A stretch of 64,000 bases of DNA from Nitrospirota bacterium (lineage in GTDB: Bacteria > Nitrospirota > Thermodesulfovibrionia > Thermodesulfovibrionales > UBA1546). A program made the translations under genes and the position numbers. Positions 43,895 to 52,140 of this stretch are shown here, in pieces. The stretch lies in assembly GCA_016195565.1 (NCBI GenBank), contig JACPZK010000006.1:218900-282899 (forward strand), in the 5' to 3' direction. How positions within the stretch are numbered: the first letter of the stretch is position 1; every line of letters begins with the position of its first letter. The notes beneath the pieces are model-generated. The model was not told the DNA's origin. It worked only from the letters and a program-made list of their open reading frames with translations, and made no database searches.

Positions 43895-45091
43895 ATGAAA
43901 AACATCAGAAAAATAGTCCTTGGAAACAAAATCAACTCAAAGGTATTCTCCCTTGGCAGAGAGGCCTATATAGTCGGAGGGTATCTGAGGGATATCCTCA
44001 TTGGGAAAAAATCAAGGGACCTTGATTATGTCGTCAGAGGAGACATAAGGCAATTTGCCGGACTCGTTTATGCCGCTCTTGGGCTGACACCAGGGAAGGG
44101 AACAACCGTTGAACTCAAGAAAGAACAAATGATAAGGATTGTTCTCAAAAATGGGATTACGCTTGATTTTACAGAACTGAAAGACAGTATTAGAGATAAC
44201 CTCAGCGGCAGGGATTTCACAATGAACGCTATTGCATGGTCGCCTGAGACAGGGCTCATCGATCCGTTTAACGGTATAAAAGACATCGCAAAGCACAGGA
44301 TTAAAGCTATATCAATAGATAATTTCAAGAACGACCCGTTAAGGCTGCTCAGGGCTTATCGCTTTGTTTCAGAACTTGGCTGGAAAGCAGAGCCGGAGAC
44401 AAGAAAAATGGTAAGGCATCTGAGAAAAGAAATCAGAAAATCTGCTCCTGAAAGGATTACGCTTGAGTTTTTTAAGCTCCTTAATTTCAAAAACTTCTAT
44501 AATGCCCTGAAAACAGCATCGGATGACGGGCTGCTTGAATGTTTCCTGTCCATCCCACGCAAAAGACTGTTTGAGAATATCAGGACTATTCCTTCCCTTG
44601 AATTGTGCATTAAAAAACTTCCCTTAAACTTCAAACGAAATATTGAAAAACCTTTTTCTCAGGAACTAACGCTTCACGGGCTTCTCCGGCTTGAGCAGGT
44701 TCTTTACAGTTCAGCATTGAACAAAAACAGACTGCGATTAAGCAGGATTATATTCGAGAGGCTCAAGATGGTTCATGAGCTTCTATCTAAATCAGAAAAA
44801 CAGGACATATTTTCTCAGGAAAATCTTTTTAACACTTTCTTTAAAGCAAAAGATTCTGCCTTTGACCTTCTCATACTCTCAGGAAATGTAAAACTTCTTA
44901 GTCAATTAGAGAGATTTAAAAAGATATGGAAAAGAAGCCTTCTCGCTTCAGAGGAGATTATGGAGATAACAGGGCTTAAAGGAGGGGTAAAGCTCGGAAA
45001 GCTCATTTACGGATTGAAAAAGATGCAGTTTGAAGGTAAGCTTAAGACGAAAAAAGAGGCAGAGAAATGGCTAAAAAGTATTTCTCCATAG
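43895..45091 (+). CDS. CCA tRNA nucleotidyltransferase / poly(A) polymerase family
   Basis: 398 residues. The class II nucleotidyltransferase head domain has REAYIVGGYLRDILIG, RDLDYVV (metal-binding Asp pair) and GRDFTMNAIAWSP; RAYRFVSELGW is the neck motif. It should add CCA to tRNAs, or poly(A) if it belongs to the PcnB branch. The lone tRNA in the window already encodes CCA, so a repair role is possible. It is divergent from lexA with a 123-bp gap between the starts, so the LexA box could also affect it. Confidence 0.88.
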   Translation: MKNIRKIVLGNKINSKVFSLGREAYIVGGYLRDILIGKKSRDLDYVVRGDIRQFAGLVYAALGLTPGKGTTVELKKEQMIRIVLKNGITLDFTELKDSIRDNLSGRDFTMNAIAWSPETGLIDPFNGIKDIAKHRIKAISIDNFKNDPLRLLRAYRFVSELGWKAEPETRKMVRHLRKEIRKSAPERITLEFFKLLNFKNFYNALKTASDDGLLECFLSIPRKRLFENIRTIPSLELCIKKLPLNFKRNIEKPFSQELTLHGLLRLEQVLYSSALNKNRLRLSRIIFERLKMVHELLSKSEKQDIFSQENLFNTFFKAKDSAFDLLILSGNVKLLSQLERFKKIWKRSLLASEEIMEITGLKGGVKLGKLIYGLKKMQFEGKLKTKKEAEKWLKSISP

Positions 45092-45093
45092 AT

Positions 45094-45591
45094 TTACAAA
45101 ATATCCTTTATTGATTTTACAGGCGAATAAAATCCATTCGCAATCATCCGATTTAATATCACATCCACCTCATGGCCGCTTAAAGCTTTCTTTTTAACTG
45201 CCTTTATAATAATGCCTATTGTTCCTGTCAGTTTCACTCCCAGTAAATCTGCCTCTCTCCTCGCCGCCCTGTCATCACAGGCAAATACATAACCCCTTGT
45301 CTTTGCCGCAGCAATGCTGGACGCCTCGCCGAAGCCGAGAGATACGGAAAGCGTCTCGAACAAAGCCTTTTCTTTTTCGCCTTTTAATGCTATCTCTTTA
45401 AGCCAGCCCTCTTTTATGGCTTCGTTAACTCTCACAAGTTTATTATGGCCGCCGAGTATTCCCCTCAGATTTTCAGCCATCACAAAATTAGTTGCATACG
45501 AAGAATTTACATAGAGTTTTTTGATGACATGGAAAGAATCTGACAACGCAAAATTGCTTAACACACAGCAATCAAATAAAATCTCAGGCAT
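45094..45591 (-). CDS. DUF3368 PIN-like toxin
   Basis: 165 residues. The PIN-type fold has N-terminal Asp in ILFDCCVLSNFAL, a middle Glu in LGFGEASSIAAAK and CDDRAARREADLLG with the later acidic residues. LTGTIGIIIKAVKKKALS is the DUF3368 signature. By family it is a VapC-like RNase toxin candidate. It overlaps the upstream antitoxin gene by 8 bp, the usual toxin-antitoxin layout. Confidence 0.82.
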   Translation of the reverse strand: MPEILFDCCVLSNFALSDSFHVIKKLYVNSSYATNFVMAENLRGILGGHNKLVRVNEAIKEGWLKEIALKGEKEKALFETLSVSLGFGEASSIAAAKTRGYVFACDDRAARREADLLGVKLTGTIGIIIKAVKKKALSGHEVDVILNRMIANGFYSPVKSIKDIL

Positions 45592-45892
45592 TTAAGGCAT
45601 CCTGCAAAACCTCAGATGGTTTTTGCGTCATGATGCGTATCCCCTGCTTCTTCAAATAGAGTCTCGCGCTCACAACATCAACGCCCAGCACTTCAGATAG
45701 TTTGCCAAGGCTTATCAGCCCCTCTTTATATGATTCAATTGCAATCGACTTTCTATGCTGAAGAGCATCTTTCCCGTAAGTAACATCAAGTGCTTCTCTT
45801 ACAAGACCGCCAAGAGTGCCCTCTCCCCTCTTCGCATATGACTTAAGCTTCTTGTGCTGCTCATCAGTAAGCATTATATTGGTCCTTTTCAT
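45584..45892 (-). CDS. UPF0175-type antitoxin with ribbon-helix-helix N-terminus
   Basis: 102 residues. The N-terminus MKRTNIMLTDEQHKKLKSYA is a ribbon-helix-helix DNA-binding segment. The second half (AIESYKEGLISLGKLSEVLG, then VDVVSARLYLKKQGIRI) is the UPF0175 HTH-like domain that accompanies DUF3368 toxins. GGAGG lies upstream of ATG 45892. It probably binds the paired repeats just upstream and represses the operon. Confidence 0.82.
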   Translation of the reverse strand: MKRTNIMLTDEQHKKLKSYAKRGEGTLGGLVREALDVTYGKDALQHRKSIAIESYKEGLISLGKLSEVLGVDVVSARLYLKKQGIRIMTQKPSEVLQDALNA

Positions 45893-45901
45893 TTTGCCTC
45901 C

Positions 45902-45923
45902 ATATGTGTAACTATATGTGTAA
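45902..45923 (-). promoter_or_regulatory. Direct-repeat operator candidate of the UPF0175/DUF3368 pair
   Basis: TTACACATAT occurs twice on the minus strand (45911-45902 and 45923-45914), one 12-bp step apart and just before the antitoxin start. Such spacing suits a ribbon-helix-helix repressor. Confidence 0.5.
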
Positions 45924-46091
45924 TGTTACCATTGCGGGGTATAAGGCGTCAAGAAAGATAACAGCTATGCGTTAATGCGTGAAGGCAAGAGAATTCATCA
46001 GAAAATGCAGGCGATGCGGTTTCTAACTATTAGACTTCCGTGCTATTGTGGTCGGATGGGACAGGCAGAGGGAGTAATAGTTGAAAAAATA

Positions 46092-47309
46092 TTATTCTTC
46101 CACTTTCTTCTTCTTTACAAGCCTCACATTTGTCTCTTCCACTTCCTCGGCAAACTTCAATAACTGCTTTCTAATTCTACTGTCAAGATTATCCTCCTCA
46201 AGAATCTTTGCAAGCCGTGAGAGATTCAGCCCTGACACTTCTTCCCAAATACCCGCTTTCTTAACATGCTTTTCAAGCTCTTCCCTGCCTTCTTCCCCTG
46301 ATTTGGGGAAGTTCAAGACTTCTTCTTCAGTTATCTTCAAAGCAAAATCGCTCCCTGTTATCCGGCTGACCCCCTCTTTCTTTGCATAGGTAATCGCAGC
46401 GTCTTCTATTAAATCAAGTTGTTCCTGAATAGCCAGTTCATGCTCTCTCAGAGCCTTGATATTAGCCTTAAGGGTTGCATACTTGTTCACCAGAGCCACG
46501 CCTTTTTCTTTCAAATATTTATTCGGAGGTAATTCCTGCACCTTGTATTCATGCTTTTTAGCAGGACAGTATCCATGAAAGTCGCACCAGTCGCAGAGGT
46601 TGCTTTCTTTCGGCTCGAACTTTGTATCTTTCTCTATTGTCTTGATAAGCGAGACGATCTCTTTTTGCAGGTCTTTCAACTGGGCATCTGTCCGCGTTGA
46701 CAAGAACTCTTTATCGAATATCAGATAATGCCAGATGAGTTGAACATCCTTTACATCAGGATATTTCTCCTTGATGCCGATGTGATAAAGCGCAAGCTGC
46801 CGGTCGTTGTCGAACTTGTCCTGTGAAGGGAGAGAACCCGATGTCTTGTAATCGTGGATTTCATACATGCCTCTTTCCGGCTGGCTTAATCTGTCTATAA
46901 AGCCCCTGATGGTATAGTTGTCAATCTTGAATGTTATCAACTGCTCTGTTGCCAAAGTCTTCGACTGATTAAAGGGCTGATGCCGCTTGTAGTAATTTGT
47001 GATAGCTTCTTTGCCGGCATTCCGGTAATGGTCTTTTGTGAACCCCTTTTTTATAACAACCACATTCTCATGCCAGTTCTTGTCCCACTCGTTTTTATAG
47101 CAGCCGAGCAAATCATCAAGACTGTTCAGTTTTGTGAGAATCAGTTCTTTGTATAGTTTTTCGAGCACATCGTGTACCCGGCTTCCAAGAAATGCCTCTA
47201 TCCCTTCTTCCGCACCTTCGGGAAGTTCTACCTTGTCAATATATCTCAGCTTATACTGCTGCGGGCAGTTTTCATAGGTAGATAATTTGCTGTTTGAATA
47301 TATAGGCAT
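46092..47309 (-). CDS. RecB/Cas4-like PD-(D/E)XK nuclease with Cys cluster
   Basis: 405 residues. STYENCPQQYKLRYID is the N-terminal motif with the first Cys. The nuclease core has TIRGFIDRLSQ (Asp) and YEIHDYKTSG (Asp...Lys). CDWCDFHGYCP adds three Cys, completing the four-Cys iron-sulfur site of AddB/Cas4-type exonucleases. The C-terminal ~130 residues are helical and charged. It is a single-domain PDDEXK_1 protein without helicase. The upstream hypothetical gene and a shared 44-bp element at 47948-47991 suggest regulated co-expression. Role in defence or repair is inferred from context. Confidence 0.82.
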   Translation of the reverse strand: MPIYSNSKLSTYENCPQQYKLRYIDKVELPEGAEEGIEAFLGSRVHDVLEKLYKELILTKLNSLDDLLGCYKNEWDKNWHENVVVIKKGFTKDHYRNAGKEAITNYYKRHQPFNQSKTLATEQLITFKIDNYTIRGFIDRLSQPERGMYEIHDYKTSGSLPSQDKFDNDRQLALYHIGIKEKYPDVKDVQLIWHYLIFDKEFLSTRTDAQLKDLQKEIVSLIKTIEKDTKFEPKESNLCDWCDFHGYCPAKKHEYKVQELPPNKYLKEKGVALVNKYATLKANIKALREHELAIQEQLDLIEDAAITYAKKEGVSRITGSDFALKITEEEVLNFPKSGEEGREELEKHVKKAGIWEEVSGLNLSRLAKILEEDNLDSRIRKQLLKFAEEVEETNVRLVKKKKVEE

Positions 47310-47399
47310 TCTTCACCTCTGTAATTTAAACTGTTCAGATTGCATTAGTAAAATAGCATTTCCTTCAATTTTTGCTCAAGAATTTTCTTTTTTATCAGT

Positions 47400-47822
47400 T
47401 TACGATAATTTAGCGCTATTGATTCTAAAAACTTCTCTAATTTCTTCTTCTGAAAAATCGGGACATAACGGATAATACAGCGGTTCGTGAATTGTGATAA
47501 GGGATTCAGCAGTAATAATAGTATAGCTGCCTTTGACAGTAAAGATCGAATCAACAGTAAGATCTCTAAGTATTTTGTCCCTTTCTTCCGGGGTGGAGGG
47601 TGTAAAAGCCAATTCGACTTCAAAAACACCACCAATACTGTCTATCCCCCAGCATTCTATACAAATCTGGAACGAGTTATCCGGATGAACAAAGCTTTCT
47701 ACCTGATTGATCTTAACAATTGTACGCAATTCATATTCGTGGCAGAACAAATAATGTGTGCATAACCGGTCTTCTCCCGTTTCCATATTAGTTATTAGTC
47801 CTCTTATAATATTTTCTTTCAC
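47400..47822 (-). CDS. Hypothetical protein upstream of RecB-like nuclease
   Basis: 140 residues from GTG 47822 with a weak AGAGAG site. It has no signal peptide or membrane segment. Beta-type alternation dominates (ELRTIVKINQVESF, GGVFEVELAFTPSTPEER, TVDSIFTVKGSYTIITAE). I do not recognise a family. It lies 90 bp upstream of the nuclease on the same strand and 18 bp after a tiny ORF, all downstream of the 44-bp element. Confidence 0.6.
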   Translation of the reverse strand: MKENIIRGLITNMETGEDRLCTHYLFCHEYELRTIVKINQVESFVHPDNSFQICIECWGIDSIGGVFEVELAFTPSTPEERDKILRDLTVDSIFTVKGSYTIITAESLITIHEPLYYPLCPDFSEEEIREVFRINSAKLS

Positions 47823-47840
47823 ATTCGACTCTCTTTCTAT

Positions 47841-47918
47841 TTACTTATTGGCAGATACTGACTCAATACCATACATCGTTGCGTCTGACAGCATTTTGTT
47901 TTTAACGGTTTTTTTCAT
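47841..47918 (-). CDS. 25-residue ORF with strong ribosome site
   Basis: ATG 47918 follows AAGGAGGG by 5 nt. The peptide starts MKKTVKNKMLSDATMYGIES and ends in SANK. The translation signal is better than that of the following gene, so it may be a leader peptide or a remnant N-terminus. No family recognised. Confidence 0.35.
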   Translation of the reverse strand: MKKTVKNKMLSDATMYGIESVSANK

Positions 47919-47947
47919 ATAATCCCTCCTTGAATATGGCCTTTATT

Positions 47948-47991
47948 TTCATGCTTATATTTTAACAGCAGACCTCCCCCATAGCGTGTCC
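47948..47991 (-). promoter_or_regulatory. 44-bp shared upstream element, copy 1
   Basis: On the minus strand it reads GGACACGCTATGGGGGAGGTC, then TGCTGTTAAAATATAAGCATG. It is the same as 53168-53211 except for three or four bases. It includes a -10-like TAAAAT and precedes the small ORF, the hypothetical gene and the RecB-like nuclease. Confidence 0.6.
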
Positions 47992-48165
47992 GAGGTTTAA
48001 AAAAAAGAATTTTAGCAGATTTTTAGGTGGCGATGATACTTAAGCGATTTAGGGGTGGATGGGACAGGGGGAGGATTTAGTGGAAAATGTACGCGGACTT
48101 TTTTCTCCTAAAAGATGCTGTAAAAATATGGGAAGCGTCCCTCAGCCCAGTTGTTCCTAATTTCG

Positions 48166-49831
48166 TCAAACCCTACACCCATGCCAAATCTTCATCGCCA
48201 CTCTAAGTAGCCTTACCCCTCTCTTTTCTATTTCTGCCTTTGTCCATGTATCGTGTTTCGCTATAATCTTTGTCAGCCAGTAAGGACTTTTTTTGTAAAC
48301 TTTCTTTTTTTCCTTAAAACCGTGGTTACTCAGTTTGGTATTATATGCGGTGAGCGTAAGATTCCCCATAACATGCAGGTTCTTTTTCAAATCCGATAAG
48401 GCATCAGAATCCCAATCGTCCATTTCTGCCTGTTGCGGAAACACATGCTCAATCTGAGATTTAGCGATCTGCAATTCTTTATCAGCAGACTTGTATCTTT
48501 CTATGCTTTCTAAAGCAAATTTGGCTGTTGCAGGTGCAGTGGTGTAAATAGGGGATGAGACAAAGCATGTTTTGAAATGCTCATCTCCATGCCACTTTTC
48601 ATCTCTCAGGATTTTAGCTATGTTTTTACCCTTCTTGTCGATTAGTTTAACTGCAATCATAGCAAAGACCTGGTTTAGATCACGTGACACTTTGCTATTA
48701 AACGCTCTGCGAACAACGAATGACTCAATGTATCTCATAGCCTGTTCTAATTCCTTGCTAGTTATCTCTTCATTTGCCAGAGAACGATATAAAACCAGCA
48801 AGACTGGATAGTACGTTGTCATCTTTAGGTCTGCAAGTCTCTGCAACTGTGAACGAAGCTTCTCTCTGTCCTCAAGTTTGGGATTGATAAATTTGCAATA
48901 TTTCTCGGCTTCCTTGAAAAGCTTTTTTAATTTATCCTCTACATGACCAGCACAAAAGTAAGAGCGTAACTCCCTGAACAGGTCAGTTGTACTGATATAT
49001 TTTCTTTTTTCAACAACCAGAAAAGCCCGAAGAAAGTCCCGCAATGTTTTTTGAAATTCAGCTTTTCTATCCCTTACATTACTGCCAGATATACTTTCCT
49101 CTATCTTATCCTCTATTGGCCGCCAGTAAGCATTATTTAGCCTCTGTTGTTCCTTACCATTTCTTACAAGGCTTAAAATAAAATTCCGAGCAAGATCAGC
49201 CTGGGTTAACGGAACGCCAGCATAGTTAATTGATTCGAATATGGCATGAGCATCATCATCACCAGTGAGAACAATTTCTACAAATACCATTCTCGTCAAT
49301 ACTGTCTTCAGAAACTTACCGAAGTGGCTTCGTTTCTTTCCTTTCGTATTCTCAATATAGTTCTGAATTCCGTCATAGAAAAAGTCATAACCTGCCTTGA
49401 CTTGTTTGTGTCGAACTTTCTGAAGTCCTTCGGCATTTTCTAAAAGACGAGCAAATGCATCATGATCATGGAGCGATGGCTTAAATCGTGGATTTCCTTT
49501 TATCAGAAGACGTTTTTCTATTTCTTTATATTTAGCAGGCGCGTATTCATTGGTCAATTTCCTCAAAACTGTCAAAATAATTGTGAATGTTGCCAAGCGT
49601 TGCTGACCATCAATTATTGTAAAATGACGGTCTCGAGAATCGGGCTTAAAAACCAATGTACCCATAAAATGTCGTTTGCCTGTTCCATCAATAATATTCT
49701 TTATGTCTTATAGCAACTGCTCAAAGTTAATTTGCTTCCACGCATAGCGTCTTTGAAACGGAGGAACAATAAATACATTCTTATTCCTACAGCCTAAAAG
49801 ATTTTCTATAGTTCGCTCCTCAACCTTCATT
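48166..49831 (-). pseudogene. DUF262/DUF1524 (GmrSD-like) protein, disrupted at the 5' end
   Basis: The intact part (499 codons from 49665) contains FTIIDGQQRLATFTIILTVL of DUF262 and the C-terminal HNH-type DUF1524 domain (IEHVFPQQAEMDDWDSD, NLHVMGNLTLTAYN). The missing N-terminus is readable upstream: MKVEERTIEN from ATG 49831, then, after a one-base shift near 49799-49801, LLGCRNKNVFIVPPFQRRYA, then an in-frame TAA at 49708-49710, then DIKNIIDGTGKRHF joining the open part. DUF262 motif I (PPFQRRYAW) is therefore separated from the rest. Intact relatives are nucleotide-dependent restriction enzymes against modified phage DNA. Confidence 0.85.
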
Positions 49832-50045
49832 TGTTATCACCCACAAAATATACTATTATCATGAAATCCTTTTTTTAGTCATTAAAATAACATCCGATAA
49901 AGGGAATTAGCAATGAAAGAATGATAACCAATTATTCTTCCATTATATCCCCATTCTCAAGAACTCTCAGCGTAATCCATTCATAATTATCCCTCTCAAC
50001 AGTCTTTTATATACTCTGCAGAACGATCCCCTTCATGCCCACACA
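49832..50045. other. Intergenic stretch with a decayed coding remnant
   Basis: On the minus strand, 49935-50038 reads MKGIVLQSI, a stop, then KTVERDNYEWITLRVLENGD to a stop near 49935. This looks like the end of a small broken gene. Nothing else is seen. Confidence 0.35.
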
Positions 50046-51086
50046 TTATTTTCTCGCCTCTTTCGCCAACTCCGCCTCTATCTCCTCAATCGTGGGCAGA
50101 TTCTTTTTCAGCTTAGCGGGTAAAGAGCGCGTAAGCTTTGTCTTCCATTCAGCTACACCAATGGGTTTCCTCATATCGCGCAGGGCATATTCTGCAAGAA
50201 TTCTGTCTTTTGTGGCACACAAAATGATGCCGATAGAGGGATTATCTTCAGGCGCTTTTACGAGATCATCAAGGGCTGACAGATAAAAATTTATTTGCCC
50301 TGCATATTCAGGCTTGAATTCTCCGACTTTCAACTCAACCACAACGTAGCAATGCAGTCGCGTATGATAAAAAAGAAGGTCTATATAGAAGTCCTGTCCT
50401 GATATTTCCATGCGAAACTGTTTACCTACAAAAGCAAAGCCGGCTCCCAGTTCAAGCAGGAATTTTGTGATGTGATTGACAAGTTCCTTTTCAAGAGCGC
50501 GTTCGTGAGTTTCTTTGTCAAGAGTGAGAAAATCAAAGACATAAGGGTCTTTCAGCACTTGATGTGCAAGATCAGATTGTGGCGGCGGGAGAGTTTTTCT
50601 GAAATTGCTGATTGCATTGCCTTGTCTACGGTAAAGATCGCTTTTTATCTGCAGGACAAGAATGTTCCGGGACCAGCCGTTTTTAATAGTTTCACGTATA
50701 TACCATTCTCGTTCAGTAGAGCCTTTAACTTTATCCAGAAGGGTAATATTGTGGTACCACGTAATTTGTGCAAGCACCTCTTGCACAAATGCTTCATCCC
50801 GATATGCAGCAGCAAAGGCGCGCATATACTTGAGATTGCGAGGCGAGAAGCCCTGCATATCAGGAAATTCCCGTCTAAGGTCGGCTGCAAGGCGGTCAAT
50901 AACTTTCGACCCCCAGTTTTCATTTGCCTGTCTTGTAAGAATTTCCTGCCCGATTTGCCAATAAAGCAGCACCAACTCACGATTCACCGACATGACAGCA
51001 CGTACTTGCGATGCGCGTATCCGTTCTTTTAGAGTGGTTAAAAGCTCTGCGTAACCAGTCATATTTGTTGGAATATTTTTATTCAT
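50046..51086 (-). CDS. YhcG/DUF1016-family PDDEXK nuclease
   Basis: 346 residues. The N-terminal DUF1016 domain (VNRELVLLYWQIGQEILTRQ, GFSPRNLKYMRAFA) is followed by the PDDEXK domain (DFLTLDKETHERALEKELV, GQDFYIDLLFYHTRLHCYVV then ELKVGEF, where Asp and Glu-x-Lys are the nuclease residues). By family it is a DNA nuclease common in defence islands and next to R-M genes. AGAGG lies close to ATG 51086. No methylase or helicase adjoins it; a relic of another gene's C-terminus lies just upstream. Confidence 0.85.
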   Translation of the reverse strand: MNKNIPTNMTGYAELLTTLKERIRASQVRAVMSVNRELVLLYWQIGQEILTRQANENWGSKVIDRLAADLRREFPDMQGFSPRNLKYMRAFAAAYRDEAFVQEVLAQITWYHNITLLDKVKGSTEREWYIRETIKNGWSRNILVLQIKSDLYRRQGNAISNFRKTLPPPQSDLAHQVLKDPYVFDFLTLDKETHERALEKELVNHITKFLLELGAGFAFVGKQFRMEISGQDFYIDLLFYHTRLHCYVVVELKVGEFKPEYAGQINFYLSALDDLVKAPEDNPSIGIILCATKDRILAEYALRDMRKPIGVAEWKTKLTRSLPAKLKKNLPTIEEIEAELAKEARK

Positions 51087-51113
51087 CCTCTGTCTCTTTC
51101 TTCTTCCCCAACC

Positions 51114-51168
51114 TCACTCAAAATCCGCATAAATCTCGCCGAAATTAATCCCTGCGATATTGGCATTG
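51114..51168 (-). pseudogene. C-terminal relic, copy 1 (NIAGINFGEIYADFE)
   Basis: On the minus strand the frame reads NANIAGINFGEIYADFE then TGA. A second copy at 52030-52084 encodes the same 16-residue ending with different third-codon bases. They look like ends of two diverged homologous genes of which only the tails survive. The family is not recognised. Confidence 0.4.
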
Positions 51169-51183
51169 AGGCAGACGCTTTCA

Positions 51184-51576
51184 CTATCTATGCGTCATCT
51201 GTCTTCTAAGAAAATACTGCCAGTCGTGGTAATGTTTAAGCGTCTCTGCTTCAAAGAGTATTCTCTTGTTGCTGTCAGTATCAACCAGAATTAATCCGTC
51301 GCTAATTATCTGAAACAAAAAAAGAGGGGAGTCAACATCGTTCAGTGCCGTAATCTGCACCTCCGAGCCTATCTCTTGAGATATTTCAGCCTCAAGATAA
51401 AATACCGTCCACTGCGGGAGTTTTTTAGCGTCATTCTTGAAATAAACGGCAATGTCCCAATCGCTTCGCTCACCTGCAAGCCCCTTTGCCTGTGAGCCAA
51501 ATAAGTATGCAAACTCTATATTAGGATTTGCTCTGAGTATTTTCCGTATTTTTTTAATCCTGATATCGTTGCTCAT
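51184..51576 (-). CDS. mntA: MntA-like nucleotidyltransferase antitoxin
   Basis: 130 residues. AYLFGSQAKGLAGERSDWDI holds the GS-x10-DxD motif of minimal nucleotidyltransferases. In MntA/HepT systems this protein AMPylates the HepT toxin. It overlaps the upstream hepT stop by 4 bp (ATGA). The C-terminus (ETLKHYHDWQYFLRRQM) is typical of the family. Confidence 0.88.
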   Translation of the reverse strand: MSNDIRIKKIRKILRANPNIEFAYLFGSQAKGLAGERSDWDIAVYFKNDAKKLPQWTVFYLEAEISQEIGSEVQITALNDVDSPLFLFQIISDGLILVDTDSNKRILFEAETLKHYHDWQYFLRRQMTHR

Positions 51577-51977
51577 AATTTCTCTATATAGCCAATAAAT
51601 TTTTTAATGTCGCTTATTCCCGATTTTAAAAACCTTTTCAGGTCTTTGGTTGTATCTATCTGATAGTCATGGGCAAGAAAATTTCTCAGTCCGGCAATAT
51701 AAACAAACTTTTTAGCAAAATCTTTTTGAATGACATTATAATCGCCGAGTTTGTATATGGCATCGCTGTAAGTCGCAGGTTTTGGCAATCCTTTTGTGGT
51801 AATTACCATATCAGCTATATCAAGGGCTATCTCAGCACAGAGATAAACAGATCGCTCAGTTATTTTCTTTATATCAACAGATATTTCTAACTCTCTAAAA
51901 AAAATTGCCTTGTTTTTCTCTAAATAAAGTACCTCTTCTTTGAGTTTTTCAACTTTCCTGAAAAGCACTTCGTTCAT
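51573..51977 (-). CDS. hepT: HepT-like HEPN RNase toxin
   Basis: 134 residues, all-helical DUF86/HEPN. The catalytic R-x4-H-x-Y motif is present as RNFLAHDY. Such toxins cleave RNA or tRNA and are neutralised by MntA through AMPylation of the motif Tyr. AGAGGAG lies upstream of ATG 51977. With mntA it makes a complete module. Confidence 0.88.
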   Translation of the reverse strand: MNEVLFRKVEKLKEEVLYLEKNKAIFFRELEISVDIKKITERSVYLCAEIALDIADMVITTKGLPKPATYSDAIYKLGDYNVIQKDFAKKFVYIAGLRNFLAHDYQIDTTKDLKRFLKSGISDIKKFIGYIEKL

Positions 51978-52029
51978 AGTTTTTATCTCCTCTTAAATCA
52001 ATAACGCTGTGGATATTATATCATTTCTT

Positions 52030-52084
52030 CACTCAAAATCAGCATAAATCTCCCCAAAATTAATGCCTGCAATATTGGCCTTGC
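52030..52084 (-). pseudogene. C-terminal relic, copy 2 (NIAGINFGEIYADFE)
   Basis: The minus-strand frame from ~52134 reads MIKEAKLSFRNSYGKANIAG and ends in GEIYADFE then TGA. It is the homologue of 51114-51168. The upstream part runs into the TPR gene's stop region without a start. Confidence 0.4.
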
Positions 52085-52140
52085 CATAGGAATTTCTGAA
52101 TGACAGCTTTGCCTCCTTTATCATAAAACAGCTCGCATGC

